From Oceanicella actignis (lineage in GTDB: Bacteria > Pseudomonadota > Alphaproteobacteria > Rhodobacterales > Rhodobacteraceae), in assembly GCF_008124525.1 (NCBI RefSeq), contig NZ_VNHJ01000004.1, positions 204,769 to 268,768 of the forward strand: 64,000 nt of DNA, read 5' to 3'. A model generated the notes under the pieces. The model saw nothing but the letters and a program-made list of their open reading frames with translations, had not been told where the DNA came from and did not search any database. The position numbers and the translations under genes are program-made. Position 1 is the first letter of the stretch; each line of letters opens with the position of its first letter. Shown piece by piece: positions 8,107-16,871 of the stretch.

Positions 8107-11100
8107 TCACTGGGCGGCGATGCGGCTTTGGTCGGGCGCCGCCTCGGGGCCGGGCGCGGCGGGGCTGCGCAGCGCCTCGAGCAGGCGCGCGCGCGCCGCC
8201 TCGGCCTTGCGCATGGCTTCGGCCTTGACCGGACCGAAGCCGCGGATCTGCTGGGGCAGCGCCAGCAGCGCGCGCGCCGTCTCGGCGGTCTCGGGACGCA
8301 GGGCGCCGAGCGCGGTCTCGACATCCTCTTCGAAGCGGGCGATGAGCCGACGCTCGGCGCGGCGCTCCTCGGAGCGGCCGAAGGGGTCGAGCGGCGTGCC
8401 GCGCAGCGCCTTGCCGTGGCGCAGCAGCTTCAGCAACGGGCGCAGCCACGGACCGAAGACGCGCTTCTTCGGGCGCCCGTTCGCATCCGTCCCGCCCAGG
8501 AAGGGCGGCGCAAGATTGTAGCTGAGCGTGACTTCGCCGTCGAAACGGGCCTTGAGCCCCGCGATCCAGCCCTGGTCGGACAAGAGCCGCGCCACCTCGT
8601 ATTCGTCCTTGTAGGCCAGCACCTTGGCGTAGGACACCGCCGCCGCGCGCGTCAGCGAGCCGGGCGCGTCGGGGTCCATGCCCAGGGCCTGCTCGGCGGC
8701 GCGCACGCGCTCGACCAGCGCGCGCCAGCGCCGCGCCAGGCGCTTGCCCTGATAGGCGGTCAGATGCGCCTCGCGATGGGCGACGATCTGCGCGAGGGTC
8801 ATGTCCTCGAGCGCCGGCGGCGCGTCGTCGGGGCGCAGGAGCTCCTTCATCTTCTCGGGCCGCGCGGCCAGCAGCCGCCCCCAGTCGAAGGCCGCCTTGT
8901 TGGCCTCGACGGCGACGCCGTTGAGCTCGATCGCCGCCATGATCGCGTCGAGCGAGATCGGCGCCCAACCCGACTGCCAGGCATGCCCGAGCATCATCAC
9001 ATTGGCGGCGATGGCGTCGCCCGCCGTCGCCTCGGCCGCGGCGCGGAAGTCGAGGAAGGCCGAGTCGGGCGTCAGCGTCTTGCGCAGCGAAGCCAGCACC
9101 GCATGGGCCTTGAAGTCGAAATCGCGGTTGCGCACGAAATCGGCCACGGGCGTGAGCGCGGTGTTGACCACGCCATGGGTGCGCTCGGGGTCGCACAGGC
9201 CCCGCGCCTCGGCCGAGGCGGCGACCACGTCGTCGGCCGCGATCATCAGATCCGCCGCCCCCGGCACGATGCGCGGCGCAGCCACGTCCTCGGCCCGCCG
9301 GCCGATGCGCACATGGCTGAGCACCGCCCCGCCCTTCTGCGCCAGCCCCGCCATGTCCAGCAGCATCGCCGCCTTGCCGTCCAGATGCGCCGCCATGCCC
9401 AGGATCGCGCCGATGGTCAGCACGCCCGTGCCGCCGACGCCGGCGATGGCGATGTTCCAGGGCTCGTCCACGTCGCGGATCGCGGGCATGGGCAGATCGG
9501 CGACCTCGGCCGCGCCGGCGCCGCCGCGGCTTTTCTTCAGCTTGGCGCCCTCGAGCGTGACGAAGGAGGGGCAGAAGCCCTTCACGCACGAATAGTCCTT
9601 GTTGCAGGTGGACTGGTTGATGGTCCGCTTGCGGCCCATCGGGGTCTCGAGCGGCTCGATAGAGACGCAGTTGGACTGGATCGAGCAATCGCCGCAGCCC
9701 TCGCAGACCTCGGGGTTGATGAAGACGCGCTTTTTGGGGTCCTCCATCAGCCCGCGCTTGCGCCGGCGGCGCTTCTCGGCCGCGCAGGTCTGCACGTAGA
9801 CGATGGCCGACACGCCCGGAACCTCGCGGATCTCGCGCTGGAGGCGGTCGAACTCGTCGCGGTGCAGCACCGTCACGCCGGGGGCGAGGTCGGACGCGCC
9901 CTCGTAGGTCTCGGGCGCGTCCGAGACCAGATAGATGGGCGCCACCCCCTCGTCATGCAGAAGGCGCGTGACCTTGGCCGGGGTCAGCGGCCCGTCCACC
10001 ACCTGCCCGCCCGTCATCGCCACGGCGTCGTTGTAGAGGATCTTGTAGGTGACGTTGACCCCCGCGGCCACGGCCTGGCGAATGGCCAGATGACCCGAGT
10101 GGAAGAAGGTGCCGTCGCCCAGATTGACGAAGCGGTGCTTTTCCTCGGTGAAGGGGGCGATGCCGATCCAGGGCACGCCCTCGCCGCCCATCTGGGTGAA
10201 GGTCTCGGTGTTGCGGTCCATCCAGGTGACCATGTAGTGGCAGCCGATGCCGGCCATGGCCTTCGAGCCCTCGGGCACCTTGGTCGAGGTGTTGTGCGGG
10301 CAGCCCGAGCAATAGAAGGGCGTGCGCGCCACGGGGGCCTCGTGGGCGCGGGCGCGGGCGGCGCGGGCCTGCAGCGCGCGCAGCCGCTCGGCGATGCGGG
10401 CCTTGAGCCCCTCGTCCAGCTCGAGCCGCGCGATGCGCGCGCCGATGACGTTGGCCGCGTCCTCGACGGTCAGCGCCTTGGAATGGCTCAGGATCGCGTG
10501 GTCGTGGTGGTCGAACTTGCCGATGATCCTGGGCCGCACGTCGGCGCGCCAGTTGAACAGCTGCTGCTTGATCTGGTTCTCGATGATCTCGCGCCGCTCT
10601 TCCAGGATCACCACCTCGTCCAGCCCCTCGGCGAAATGGCGGATGCCGTGCGGCTCCAGCGGCCAGGGCATGCGCACCTTGTAAAGCCGCAGGCCGATGG
10701 CGCGGGCCTCGTCCTCGCCGATCCCGAGCTCGCGCAGGGCCTGGCGCGCGTCCTCATAGGCCTTGCCCGAGGCGACGATGCCCAAGCGCGCGCCCGGCGC
10801 GTCGATGATCGTCTCGTCCAGGCGGTTGGCGCGCGCGAAGGCCAGCGCGGCGTAGCCCTTGTATTCCTGCAGCCGCAGGTCCTGCTCGAGCGGCGGGTCG
10901 GGCCAGCGCAGGTTGAGCCCGCCCGGGGGCATCTCGAAATCCTCGGGAATGACGAATTCGCGCCGCTCCTGCGACAGGTCCACGATCGAGCTGGTCTCGA
11001 CCGTGTCGGCGATCACCTTGAAGCCCACCCAGCAGCCCGACCAGCGCGACATGGCGACGCCGAGCAGGCCGTATTCAAGGAATTCATGCACCGAAGAGGG

Positions 11101-11613
11101 GTAGATCATCGGCATCAGGGCCGACATGAAGGCGTGGTCCGACTGGTGCGGAATGGTCGAGGACTTGCACGTATGGTCGTCGCCCGCGATGCACAGCACG
11201 CCGCCATGGGGGGCCGTGCCGGCGGCGTTGGCATGCTTGAAGACGTCGCCGCAGCGATCCACGCCAGGCCCCTTGCCATACCAGATGCCCAGCACCCCGT
11301 CCTTCTTCGCCCCGGGCGACAGGTGCAGCTGCTGCGAGCCCCAGACGGCGGTCGCGGCCAGCTCTTCGTTCACGCCGGGCTGGAAATGGATGTCGAGCGG
11401 CGCCAGGTGCTTGCGCGCCTTCGCCAGCTGCTGGTCGTAGCCCCCCAGCGGCGAGCCGCGATAACCCGAGATGAAGGCCCCGGTGTTGAGCCCCGCCGCG
11501 CGGTCGCGGCGCATCTGGGCGATGGGCAGGCGCACCAGCGCCTGCGTGCCGCTCATGAAGACCTGGCCGCTTTCGGCGGCGTATTTGTCGTCGAGCGTGA
11601 TGGGCGCGTTCAT
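8107..11613 (-). CDS. Indolepyruvate:ferredoxin oxidoreductase, fused alpha-beta form
   Basis: This 1168-residue enzyme oxidatively decarboxylates aryl-2-oxo acids such as indolepyruvate to acyl-CoA, passing electrons to ferredoxin. The N-terminal half is the pyrimidine/TPP-binding part (GAFISGYRGSPLGGYDQQL near the start, GIGCHYMV and NLGDGTFFHSGHLAIRQ later). A ferredoxin-like segment has CEGCGDCSIQSNC and CNKDYSCVKGFCP. The C-terminal part is the gamma-like domain (AGVGGTGVLTIGAILG) plus a DUF6537-type region. The ATG at 11613 is preceded by GGGAGA; the ATG six codons upstream is less well placed. Fusion of IorA and IorB in one chain is usual in aerobic proteobacteria. It is paired with the Lrp-type regulator downstream. 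Confidence 0.93.
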   Translation of the reverse strand: MNAPITLDDKYAAESGQVFMSGTQALVRLPIAQMRRDRAAGLNTGAFISGYRGSPLGGYDQQLAKARKHLAPLDIHFQPGVNEELAATAVWGSQQLHLSPGAKKDGVLGIWYGKGPGVDRCGDVFKHANAAGTAPHGGVLCIAGDDHTCKSSTIPHQSDHAFMSALMPMIYPSSVHEFLEYGLLGVAMSRWSGCWVGFKVIADTVETSSIVDLSQERREFVIPEDFEMPPGGLNLRWPDPPLEQDLRLQEYKGYAALAFARANRLDETIIDAPGARLGIVASGKAYEDARQALRELGIGEDEARAIGLRLYKVRMPWPLEPHGIRHFAEGLDEVVILEERREIIENQIKQQLFNWRADVRPRIIGKFDHHDHAILSHSKALTVEDAANVIGARIARLELDEGLKARIAERLRALQARAARARAHEAPVARTPFYCSGCPHNTSTKVPEGSKAMAGIGCHYMVTWMDRNTETFTQMGGEGVPWIGIAPFTEEKHRFVNLGDGTFFHSGHLAIRQAVAAGVNVTYKILYNDAVAMTGGQVVDGPLTPAKVTRLLHDEGVAPIYLVSDAPETYEGASDLAPGVTVLHRDEFDRLQREIREVPGVSAIVYVQTCAAEKRRRRKRGLMEDPKKRVFINPEVCEGCGDCSIQSNCVSIEPLETPMGRKRTINQSTCNKDYSCVKGFCPSFVTLEGAKLKKSRGGAGAAEVADLPMPAIRDVDEPWNIAIAGVGGTGVLTIGAILGMAAHLDGKAAMLLDMAGLAQKGGAVLSHVRIGRRAEDVAAPRIVPGAADLMIAADDVVAASAEARGLCDPERTHGVVNTALTPVADFVRNRDFDFKAHAVLASLRKTLTPDSAFLDFRAAAEATAGDAIAANVMMLGHAWQSGWAPISLDAIMAAIELNGVAVEANKAAFDWGRLLAARPEKMKELLRPDDAPPALEDMTLAQIVAHREAHLTAYQGKRLARRWRALVERVRAAEQALGMDPDAPGSLTRAAAVSYAKVLAYKDEYEVARLLSDQGWIAGLKARFDGEVTLSYNLAPPFLGGTDANGRPKKRVFGPWLRPLLKLLRHGKALRGTPLDPFGRSEERRAERRLIARFEEDVETALGALRPETAETARALLALPQQIRGFGPVKAEAMRKAEAARARLLEALRSPAAPGPEAAPDQSRIAAQ

Positions 11614-11665
11614 TCGCAATTCTCCCTGCATGGCGCTTCGGCGGCGCCGCGGCGCCGGCCTGTCC

Positions 11666-11739
11666 TTGCGTCAATCATAGCGCAACGGCGCGAGGCTGGA
11701 TTTGCGCAAACAGGGCAGCGATTGCGACCTTGCGCAACG
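11666..11739. promoter_or_regulatory. Palindromic TTGCGCAA cluster upstream of the oxidoreductase gene
   Basis: Three related elements stand upstream of the oxidoreductase start. They are TTGCG/CGCAA arms at 11666-11670 and 11681-11685, a perfect palindrome TTTGCGCAAA at 11701-11710, and TTGCGCAA at 11730-11737. The stretch to about 11815 is unusually AT-rich for this genome and also lies upstream of the divergent amidase gene at 11899. Regular palindromes in a divergent control region next to an Lrp-type gene suggest regulator sites; that link is inference. Confidence 0.45.
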
Positions 11740-11898
11740 TCATCCCATGATTGGATTATTTTATGGGTTTTCATCCTATCTTTCGCCATGTTGCGGCGCA
11801 CAATATTTCGTATCGACGGAAACCGCGCCATCGCCCGCTTGACCGGCCGGCCGACCCGGCCAAGCATGAGCGCGCCGCCGCCCTGGCAAGGAGCCCGC

Positions 11899-13407
11899 AT
11901 GACCGCCCCAGTTCAGCCCTCGCCGCAGGCGCGAATCGCGCCGAACCCGCCCCCGCCCCCGCCCGCGCCGCCGCCGCCGCTCATGGCGCTCGAGGGTGCC
12001 GAGCTGGCGCGGCGTCTCGTCTCGGGCCAGGTCTCGGCCGAGGCGGCGATGGAGGCCGCGCTCGAGCAGATCGGCCGGCTCAACGGCGCGTGGAACGCGA
12101 TCGTCTCGCTGCGCCCGGCCGAAGAGCTTCTGGCCGAGGCGCGCGCCGCCGACCGGCGCCGCGCCCGCAATGGACCCGACGGGCCGCTGCATGGCGTGCC
12201 CATGGCGATCAAGGATCTGGCCGATGCGGCGGGCCTGCCGACAAGCCGCGGCTCGCCGCTGCTGGCGGGCGCGGTGGCGGGGCGCGACGGGCTGCTGGCG
12301 GCGCGGCTGCGCAAGGCGGGCGCGATCTTCGTGGGCAAGACGAACACGCCCGAATGGGGCCTGGGCTCGCAAACCTACAACGGCGTGCACGGGGCGACGG
12401 GCTGCGCTTGGGATCCGGCGCGCACGGCGGGCGGCTCGTCGGGCGGGGCGGCGGCGGCGCTGGCGCTGCGCATGCTGCCGCTGGCCGACGGCAGCGACAT
12501 GATGGGCTCGCTGCGCAATCCGGCGGCGTTCAACAACGTCTACGGGCTGCGGCCCTCGATGGGGCGCGTGCCCGACCCGGACGCGCCCGAGCTGTTCTTC
12601 GCCCAGCTCGCCACCGAGGGCCCCATGGGGCGCACGCCGCGGGACATGGCGCTGCTGATGGACGTGATCGCGGGGCCGCATCCGGGCGCGCCGCTGTCGC
12701 TGCCCGCGCAGCGGGGGGGCTATCTTGGCGCGCTCGGGCGGCCGGCGCGGGGGGCGCGAATCGGCTGGATCGGCGATTGGGACGGGCGCTATGCGCTTGA
12801 GCCCGGCGTGGCCGAGCTGTGCGAATCGGCCTTGGGCGAGATCGAGCGCATGGGCTGCCGCGCGACGCCGGTCCGACCCGACTTCGACCCCGAGCGACTG
12901 TGGCGCGCATGGCTCGACCTGCGCAGCTTCTTCGTGTCGGCCAGGCTGGCGCCGCTGGCGGCCGATCCGCTCAAGCGCGCCGCGCTCAAGCCCGAGGCGC
13001 TGTGGGAGGTCGAGCGCGGCGCGGCGCTGACGGCCGAGCGCCTTCAGGCGGCGGCGCAGGCGCGCTCGGACTGGTTCCGCGCGCTGATGGGGCTGTTCGC
13101 GCGCTTCGACGCGCTGGCGCTGCCGGCGGCGCAGGTCTTCCCCTTCGACATCCGCACCCCCTGGCCCGAGCGCATCGGCGCGCGCGCGATGCAGACCTAT
13201 CACCAGTGGATGGAGGTCGTGGTTCCGGGCAGCATGTCGCCCTGCCCCTCGGTCGCCGTGCCGGCGGGGTTCGACGCCCGCGGCCTGCCCATGGGGCTGC
13301 AGCTGATCTTTCCGCCGCGCGCGGACCTGGCGGCGCTGCGCTTCGCCGACGCGTATGAGCGCGCGCGCGCCATGTCCGCCCGCCTGCCGCCGCAGCTGGC
13401 GCCATGA
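11899..13407 (+). CDS. Amidase (amidase signature family)
   Basis: The 502-residue hydrolase has the Ser-cisSer-Lys triad of the signature family: Lys in AIKDLADAAG (about residue 105), the Gly/Ser motif AGGSSGGAAAALA (about 177-189) and the nucleophile segment GSDMMGSLRNPA (about 198-209). Members hydrolyse amides, often in catabolism; the substrate cannot be told. The start at 11899 follows AAGGAG by about six bases; a Pro-rich stretch (residues 15-27) precedes the conserved part. It overlaps the next permease gene by ATGA. The missing GatB/GatC neighbours and divergent tail argue against GatA. Confidence 0.9.
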   Translation: MTAPVQPSPQARIAPNPPPPPPAPPPPLMALEGAELARRLVSGQVSAEAAMEAALEQIGRLNGAWNAIVSLRPAEELLAEARAADRRRARNGPDGPLHGVPMAIKDLADAAGLPTSRGSPLLAGAVAGRDGLLAARLRKAGAIFVGKTNTPEWGLGSQTYNGVHGATGCAWDPARTAGGSSGGAAAALALRMLPLADGSDMMGSLRNPAAFNNVYGLRPSMGRVPDPDAPELFFAQLATEGPMGRTPRDMALLMDVIAGPHPGAPLSLPAQRGGYLGALGRPARGARIGWIGDWDGRYALEPGVAELCESALGEIERMGCRATPVRPDFDPERLWRAWLDLRSFFVSARLAPLAADPLKRAALKPEALWEVERGAALTAERLQAAAQARSDWFRALMGLFARFDALALPAAQVFPFDIRTPWPERIGARAMQTYHQWMEVVVPGSMSPCPSVAVPAGFDARGLPMGLQLIFPPRADLAALRFADAYERARAMSARLPPQLAP

Positions 13408-14324
13408 GCGTCGCCGAGGGTCCCCCGCACCCGCCCGCCGGCGCGGCGGCCGAGCGCGACCCGGGCGAGAACGCCCGCGGCGCGGCGCTGATGGTCGCCG
13501 CCATGGCCGGTTTCGCGGCCAACGACGCGATCATGAAGGGCGTGCTCGAATCGCTGCCGCTGTTCCAGGCGGTGTTCCTGCGGGGGCTGATGGGCACGGC
13601 GCTGATGGCGCTGGCGGCCTGGCGGCTGGGGGCGCTGCGCCTGCCGCGCGGGCGCGACGCGCGGCTGATGGCCTGGCGCACCGCGGCCGAGGCGGGCGCG
13701 ACGGCGTTCTACCTGACCGCGCTCATGCGCATGCCGCTGGCCAACGCGACGGCGATCCTCCAGGCGCTGCCGCTGACGGTGACCTTCGCGGCGGCGCTGT
13801 TTCTGGGCGCGCCCGTGGGCTGGCGGCGGTGGAGCGCCATCGCCGCGGGGTTCGTCGGCGTGCTGGTCATTCTTCGCCCCGGCCCCGAGGGCTTCGGCGC
13901 CGGCTCGCTCTGGGTCCTGGCGGCGGTGGCGTGCATGACCGCGCGCGACCTGCTCAGCCGCAGCCTGTCGCCCGCCCTGCCCTCAGCCACGGCGACGCTG
14001 TGGACCATGGCGGCGCTGACGCTGCTGGCCGCGCCGGCGGCGGCCGCGCAGGGCTGGGCGCCGGTGACGCCGGCGCTGGCGCTGCGGCTGGCGGCGGCGG
14101 CCTGCCTGATCCTGGTCGGCTTCGGCTGCGTCATCGCGGCCATGCGGGTGGGCGACGTCGCCGCCGTGGCGCCGTTTCGCTACGTGATTCTGGTCTTCGC
14201 CATGATTCTGGGCGCGGTCTTCTATGGCGAGCGCCCCGACGCGCCGATGCTGCTGGGCGCGGCCATCGTGATCGGCGCGGGCCTTTACACCCTGCGCCGC
14301 GAGCGCATCCGCGCGCAGGACTGA
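13404..14324 (+). CDS. EamA/DMT-family membrane transporter
   Basis: The 306-residue protein has about ten hydrophobic helices in two EamA repeats (first from GAALMVAAMAGFAAND, second from FGAGSLWVLAAVACM). DMT permeases export metabolites such as amino acids or nucleotides; the substrate is unknown. Its start overlaps the amidase stop by four bases, so the two are probably co-expressed and may handle the same compound. A strong hairpin terminator follows the stop. Confidence 0.88.
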   Translation: MSVAEGPPHPPAGAAAERDPGENARGAALMVAAMAGFAANDAIMKGVLESLPLFQAVFLRGLMGTALMALAAWRLGALRLPRGRDARLMAWRTAAEAGATAFYLTALMRMPLANATAILQALPLTVTFAAALFLGAPVGWRRWSAIAAGFVGVLVILRPGPEGFGAGSLWVLAAVACMTARDLLSRSLSPALPSATATLWTMAALTLLAAPAAAAQGWAPVTPALALRLAAAACLILVGFGCVIAAMRVGDVAAVAPFRYVILVFAMILGAVFYGERPDAPMLLGAAIVIGAGLYTLRRERIRAQD

Positions 14325-14346
14325 GCCCCGCCGGGCGAGAATCGAG

Positions 14347-14371
14347 AAAGGCGGGCTCCGGCCCGCCTTTT
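14347..14371. terminator. Bidirectional terminator between the EamA gene and tRNA-Ala
   Basis: AAAGGCGGGC (14347-14356) pairs with GCCCGCCTTT (14361-14370) around a TCCG loop and is followed by T on the plus strand. The inverse also carries a short T-tract. It can end both the plus-strand permease transcript and the minus-strand tRNA transcript. Confidence 0.75.
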
Positions 14372-14409
14372 CAAGAACTCCGTCCCCGTCCGACTTCGCC
14401 GGATTGTCT

Positions 14410-14485
<76 letters not shown>

Positions 14486-14495
14486 GTTGCGGCGT

Positions 14496-14524
14496 CTGAT
14501 AAGCAGTCCGCGGGGGGGTGTCAA
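14496..14524 (-). promoter_or_regulatory. Promoter of tRNA-Ala
   Basis: On the minus strand TTGACA (14524-14519) and TATCAG (14501-14496) are separated by 17 bases, ending about ten bases before the mature tRNA. The -35 is a perfect consensus match. Confidence 0.7.
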
Positions 14525-14625
14525 GCGCCATCGCGCAGCCTCGGCTTGAAGGATGCGGCCGCGCCCGCTAGGTCTGTGGCCAGCGCCGGCGAAGGGCCGC
14601 GCGCGGCGGAGAAAATCGGGGCGAC

Positions 14626-14913
14626 ATGCATTCCTTGGCGACGATTCTGCTGATGATCCTCAACCTCGCGTGGTGGATCGTCATCATCCAGGCGGTGATG
14701 AGCTGGCTCATCAATTTCGACGTCATCAATCTGCGCCAGCCGCTGGTCTATCAGATCTGGTCGGGCCTGAACCGCATCACCGAGCCGGTCTACCGGCGCA
14801 TCCGCGCGGTGATTCCGCCCATGGGCGGGCTGGACCTGTCGCCCGTGATCGTGCTGATCGGCATCATGGCGCTGCAGGTGATCATTGCCAACAACCTGCT
14901 GCACGCCTACTGA
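14626..14913 (+). CDS. YggT family membrane protein
   Basis: This 95-residue protein has two hydrophobic segments (about 4-26 and 70-90) around a conserved VYRRIRAVIPPMGGLDLSPVI stretch that defines the YggT family. These proteins are small inner-membrane proteins; homologues have been linked to osmotic tolerance and division-site organisation, but the function is not settled. It is followed after five bases by the DUF167 gene, the usual neighbour in many proteobacteria. Confidence 0.9.
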   Translation: MHSLATILLMILNLAWWIVIIQAVMSWLINFDVINLRQPLVYQIWSGLNRITEPVYRRIRAVIPPMGGLDLSPVIVLIGIMALQVIIANNLLHAY

Positions 14914-14918
14914 GCGCC

Positions 14919-15236
14919 ATGAGCGCGCGGCGCCCATGGCGGCGGGACGCGGGCGGGCTGACGCTGTTCGTGCGGCTGACCCCGCGCGGCGGCCGCGACC
15001 GGATCGAGGGCGTGCGCCTTGACGCCGACGGCCGCCCGACGCTGAGCGCGCGCGTCGCCGCCCCGCCCGCCGAGGGCGCGGCCAACGCCGCGCTGACGGC
15101 CCTGCTGGCCAAGGCGCTTGGCGTGCCGCGCGGCGCGGTGCGCATCGAGCGCGGCGCCCAGGCGCGGGTCAAGCAGGTGGCCGTCGAGGGCGACCCCGAC
15201 GCGCTCGAGGCCGCGCTTGCGCGCCTCGTCGGCTGA
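14919..15236 (+). CDS. DUF167 (YggU) family protein
   Basis: The 105-residue protein has the YggU/DUF167 core: FVRLTPRGGRDRIEG, then RVAAPPAEGAANAALTALLAKALG and a final VKQVAVEG segment. It is a small alpha/beta protein of unknown function. The ATG at 14919 comes five bases after the yggT stop, so it is likely co-translated. Longer frames upstream only overlap yggT. Confidence 0.88.
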   Translation: MSARRPWRRDAGGLTLFVRLTPRGGRDRIEGVRLDADGRPTLSARVAAPPAEGAANAALTALLAKALGVPRGAVRIERGAQARVKQVAVEGDPDALEAALARLVG

Positions 15237-15332
15237 TCGGGGAGCGGCGGGGGCCCCCGCCATTGCCGCGGCCGCCCGGGCGCCCTAATCAGCCTCCAGC
15301 CCCCGACGCCGCGCGCAACCACGGAGCCCGCC

Positions 15333-16376
15333 ATGACCCGAGATCCGCTCGCCGACATTCCCGACGACGCCCCGATCCTTGTGACGGGCGCGGCGGGGTT
15401 CATCGGCTATTTCCTGGCGCTGCGCCTGCTCGAGGCGGGCAAGACGGTGGTCGGGCTCGACAACCTCAACCCCTATTACGACGTGCAGCTCAAGACCGAC
15501 CGCCTGGCGCAGCTGCGCGAGCGGCCGCGATTCGCCTTCCACCAGGCCGACATCGCCGACCGCGACGCGCTGCGCGCGGTCTTCGACGCGCACGAGCCGC
15601 CCTTCGTGGTCAACCTGGCGGCGCAGGCGGGGGTGCGCCACTCGATCGACAATCCGCACGCCTACGCCGAATCGAACCTGACCGGCTTTCTCAACGTGCT
15701 CGAAGAGTGCCGCCGCACGCAGGTGCGCCACCTGGTCTACGCCTCGTCCAGCTCGGTCTATGGCGGCAACGTCAAGGCGCCCTTCTCGGTGCGCGACAGC
15801 GTCGATCACCCGGTCAGCCTCTACGCCGCGACCAAGAAGGCCAACGAGCTGATGGCCCATGCCTATGCCGACCTTTACGGGCTGCCCGCCACGGGTCTGC
15901 GCTTCTTCACCGTCTACGGGCCGTGGGGGCGGCCGGACATGGCGTATTTCAAGTTCGCCAAGGCGATCTTCGAGGGCCGCCCCATCCAGATCTACAACAA
16001 TGGCGAGATGGAGCGCGACTTCACCTATGTGGACGACATCGTCGAGGGGGTCGCGCGGCTGATTCCGCACATCGCCCGTCCGAACCCCGATTTCGACCGC
16101 ATGAACCCCGATCCCGGCTCGAGCTGGGCGCCGCACCGGGTCTACAACATCGGCAACCGCCGCAAGGAGCGGCTGATGGACATGGTCCGCATCCTTGAAG
16201 AGGCGGCCGGGCGCGAGGCGATCAAGCAGTTCCTGCCCATGCAGCCGGGCGACGTGCGCTCGACCTGGGCGGACGTGACCGAGCTTGAGCGCGAGGTGGG
16301 CTTCCGCCCCGACACGCCGCTCGAGGTCGGGCTGCGCCGCTTCGTCGACTGGTATCGGGCGCGCTACGCGGTCTGA
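15333..16376 (+). CDS. NAD-dependent epimerase, probably UDP-glucuronate 4-epimerase
   Basis: The 347-residue extended SDR enzyme has the Rossmann motif TGAAGFIG (about 19-26), the YxxxK catalytic pair in YAATKKANELM (about 165-175), and GLDNLNPYYDVQLKTDRL and WGRPDMAYFKF, which are typical of the UDP-GlcA 4-epimerase group (LpsL/Cap1J). That enzyme makes UDP-galacturonate for LPS core or capsule. It is alone on its strand beside the lasso-peptide cluster, with which it converges; a role in that cluster is possible but not supported by motif. Other UDP-sugar epimerases remain possible. Confidence 0.85.
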   Translation: MTRDPLADIPDDAPILVTGAAGFIGYFLALRLLEAGKTVVGLDNLNPYYDVQLKTDRLAQLRERPRFAFHQADIADRDALRAVFDAHEPPFVVNLAAQAGVRHSIDNPHAYAESNLTGFLNVLEECRRTQVRHLVYASSSSVYGGNVKAPFSVRDSVDHPVSLYAATKKANELMAHAYADLYGLPATGLRFFTVYGPWGRPDMAYFKFAKAIFEGRPIQIYNNGEMERDFTYVDDIVEGVARLIPHIARPNPDFDRMNPDPGSSWAPHRVYNIGNRRKERLMDMVRILEEAAGREAIKQFLPMQPGDVRSTWADVTELEREVGFRPDTPLEVGLRRFVDWYRARYAV

Positions 16377-16424
16377 GCGCCCCCGCCCGGCGCGCTCGCG
16401 GCGCGGCCGGTCGTCGGCGGCCGG

Positions 16425-16871
16425 CTAGTCTGGGGCGGCGGGCGGATCCGCGGCCGGCGCGAAGGCGGCAAGCTCGGGGCTGAGCGCGCCGCCCGTCGCC
16501 GGCAGGCCGTCCAGCTCGAGCCAGGCATGGGCGGTCAGCGCGCCGTCGGCGCCGCGCAGAGCCCCAAGGCGCAGCTCGGCGTCGCGCCCCAGCGATTCGA
16601 GCCACAGCTTGCCCGCCAGCGCCTGCACCAGGCAATCGGCCCGCCAGGGCGCGCGCCGCGCCGCCGCCGCCAGCGCCCAGCGCATCTCGTCCGCCGTCGG
16701 GGCGCCGGCGCGGGGGCGGCCCGGCGCGCGAGCGGGCTGGCGCAGGCGGCGCAGCACGGCGGGGGCGTCCATGCGCGCATGCATCATCCGCGCCTGTGCC
16801 AGCCGCGCCCAGGCGGCGCAGAACAGGCGCAGCTCGCGCGCCGTGGGGGGGAAGCGGCGCGCGCGCCTCAT
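16425..16871 (-). CDS. Lasso peptide biosynthesis B2 protein (leader peptidase)
   Basis: The 148-residue protein is the transglutaminase-like cysteine protease domain of lasso-peptide McjB-type maturases. Visible are Cys80 in WRADCLVQALAGKLWL, His115 in LTAHAWLELDG, and Asp121, the expected catalytic Cys-His-Asp/Glu set. B2 cleaves the leader from the precursor so that the cyclase can close the macrolactam. The separate RRE partner B1 is encoded at 22158, so this is the split B1/B2 arrangement. The ATG at 16871 overlaps the exporter stop by ATGA. Confidence 0.9.
   Translation of the reverse strand: MRRARRFPPTARELRLFCAAWARLAQARMMHARMDAPAVLRRLRQPARAPGRPRAGAPTADEMRWALAAAARRAPWRADCLVQALAGKLWLESLGRDAELRLGALRGADGALTAHAWLELDGLPATGGALSPELAAFAPAADPPAAPD

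Noticed and set aside
11610..11900. Small minus-strand frame across the ior-amidase control region
   Set aside because: It has no convincing ribosome site and overlaps the palindrome cluster and ior start; no family match recognised.
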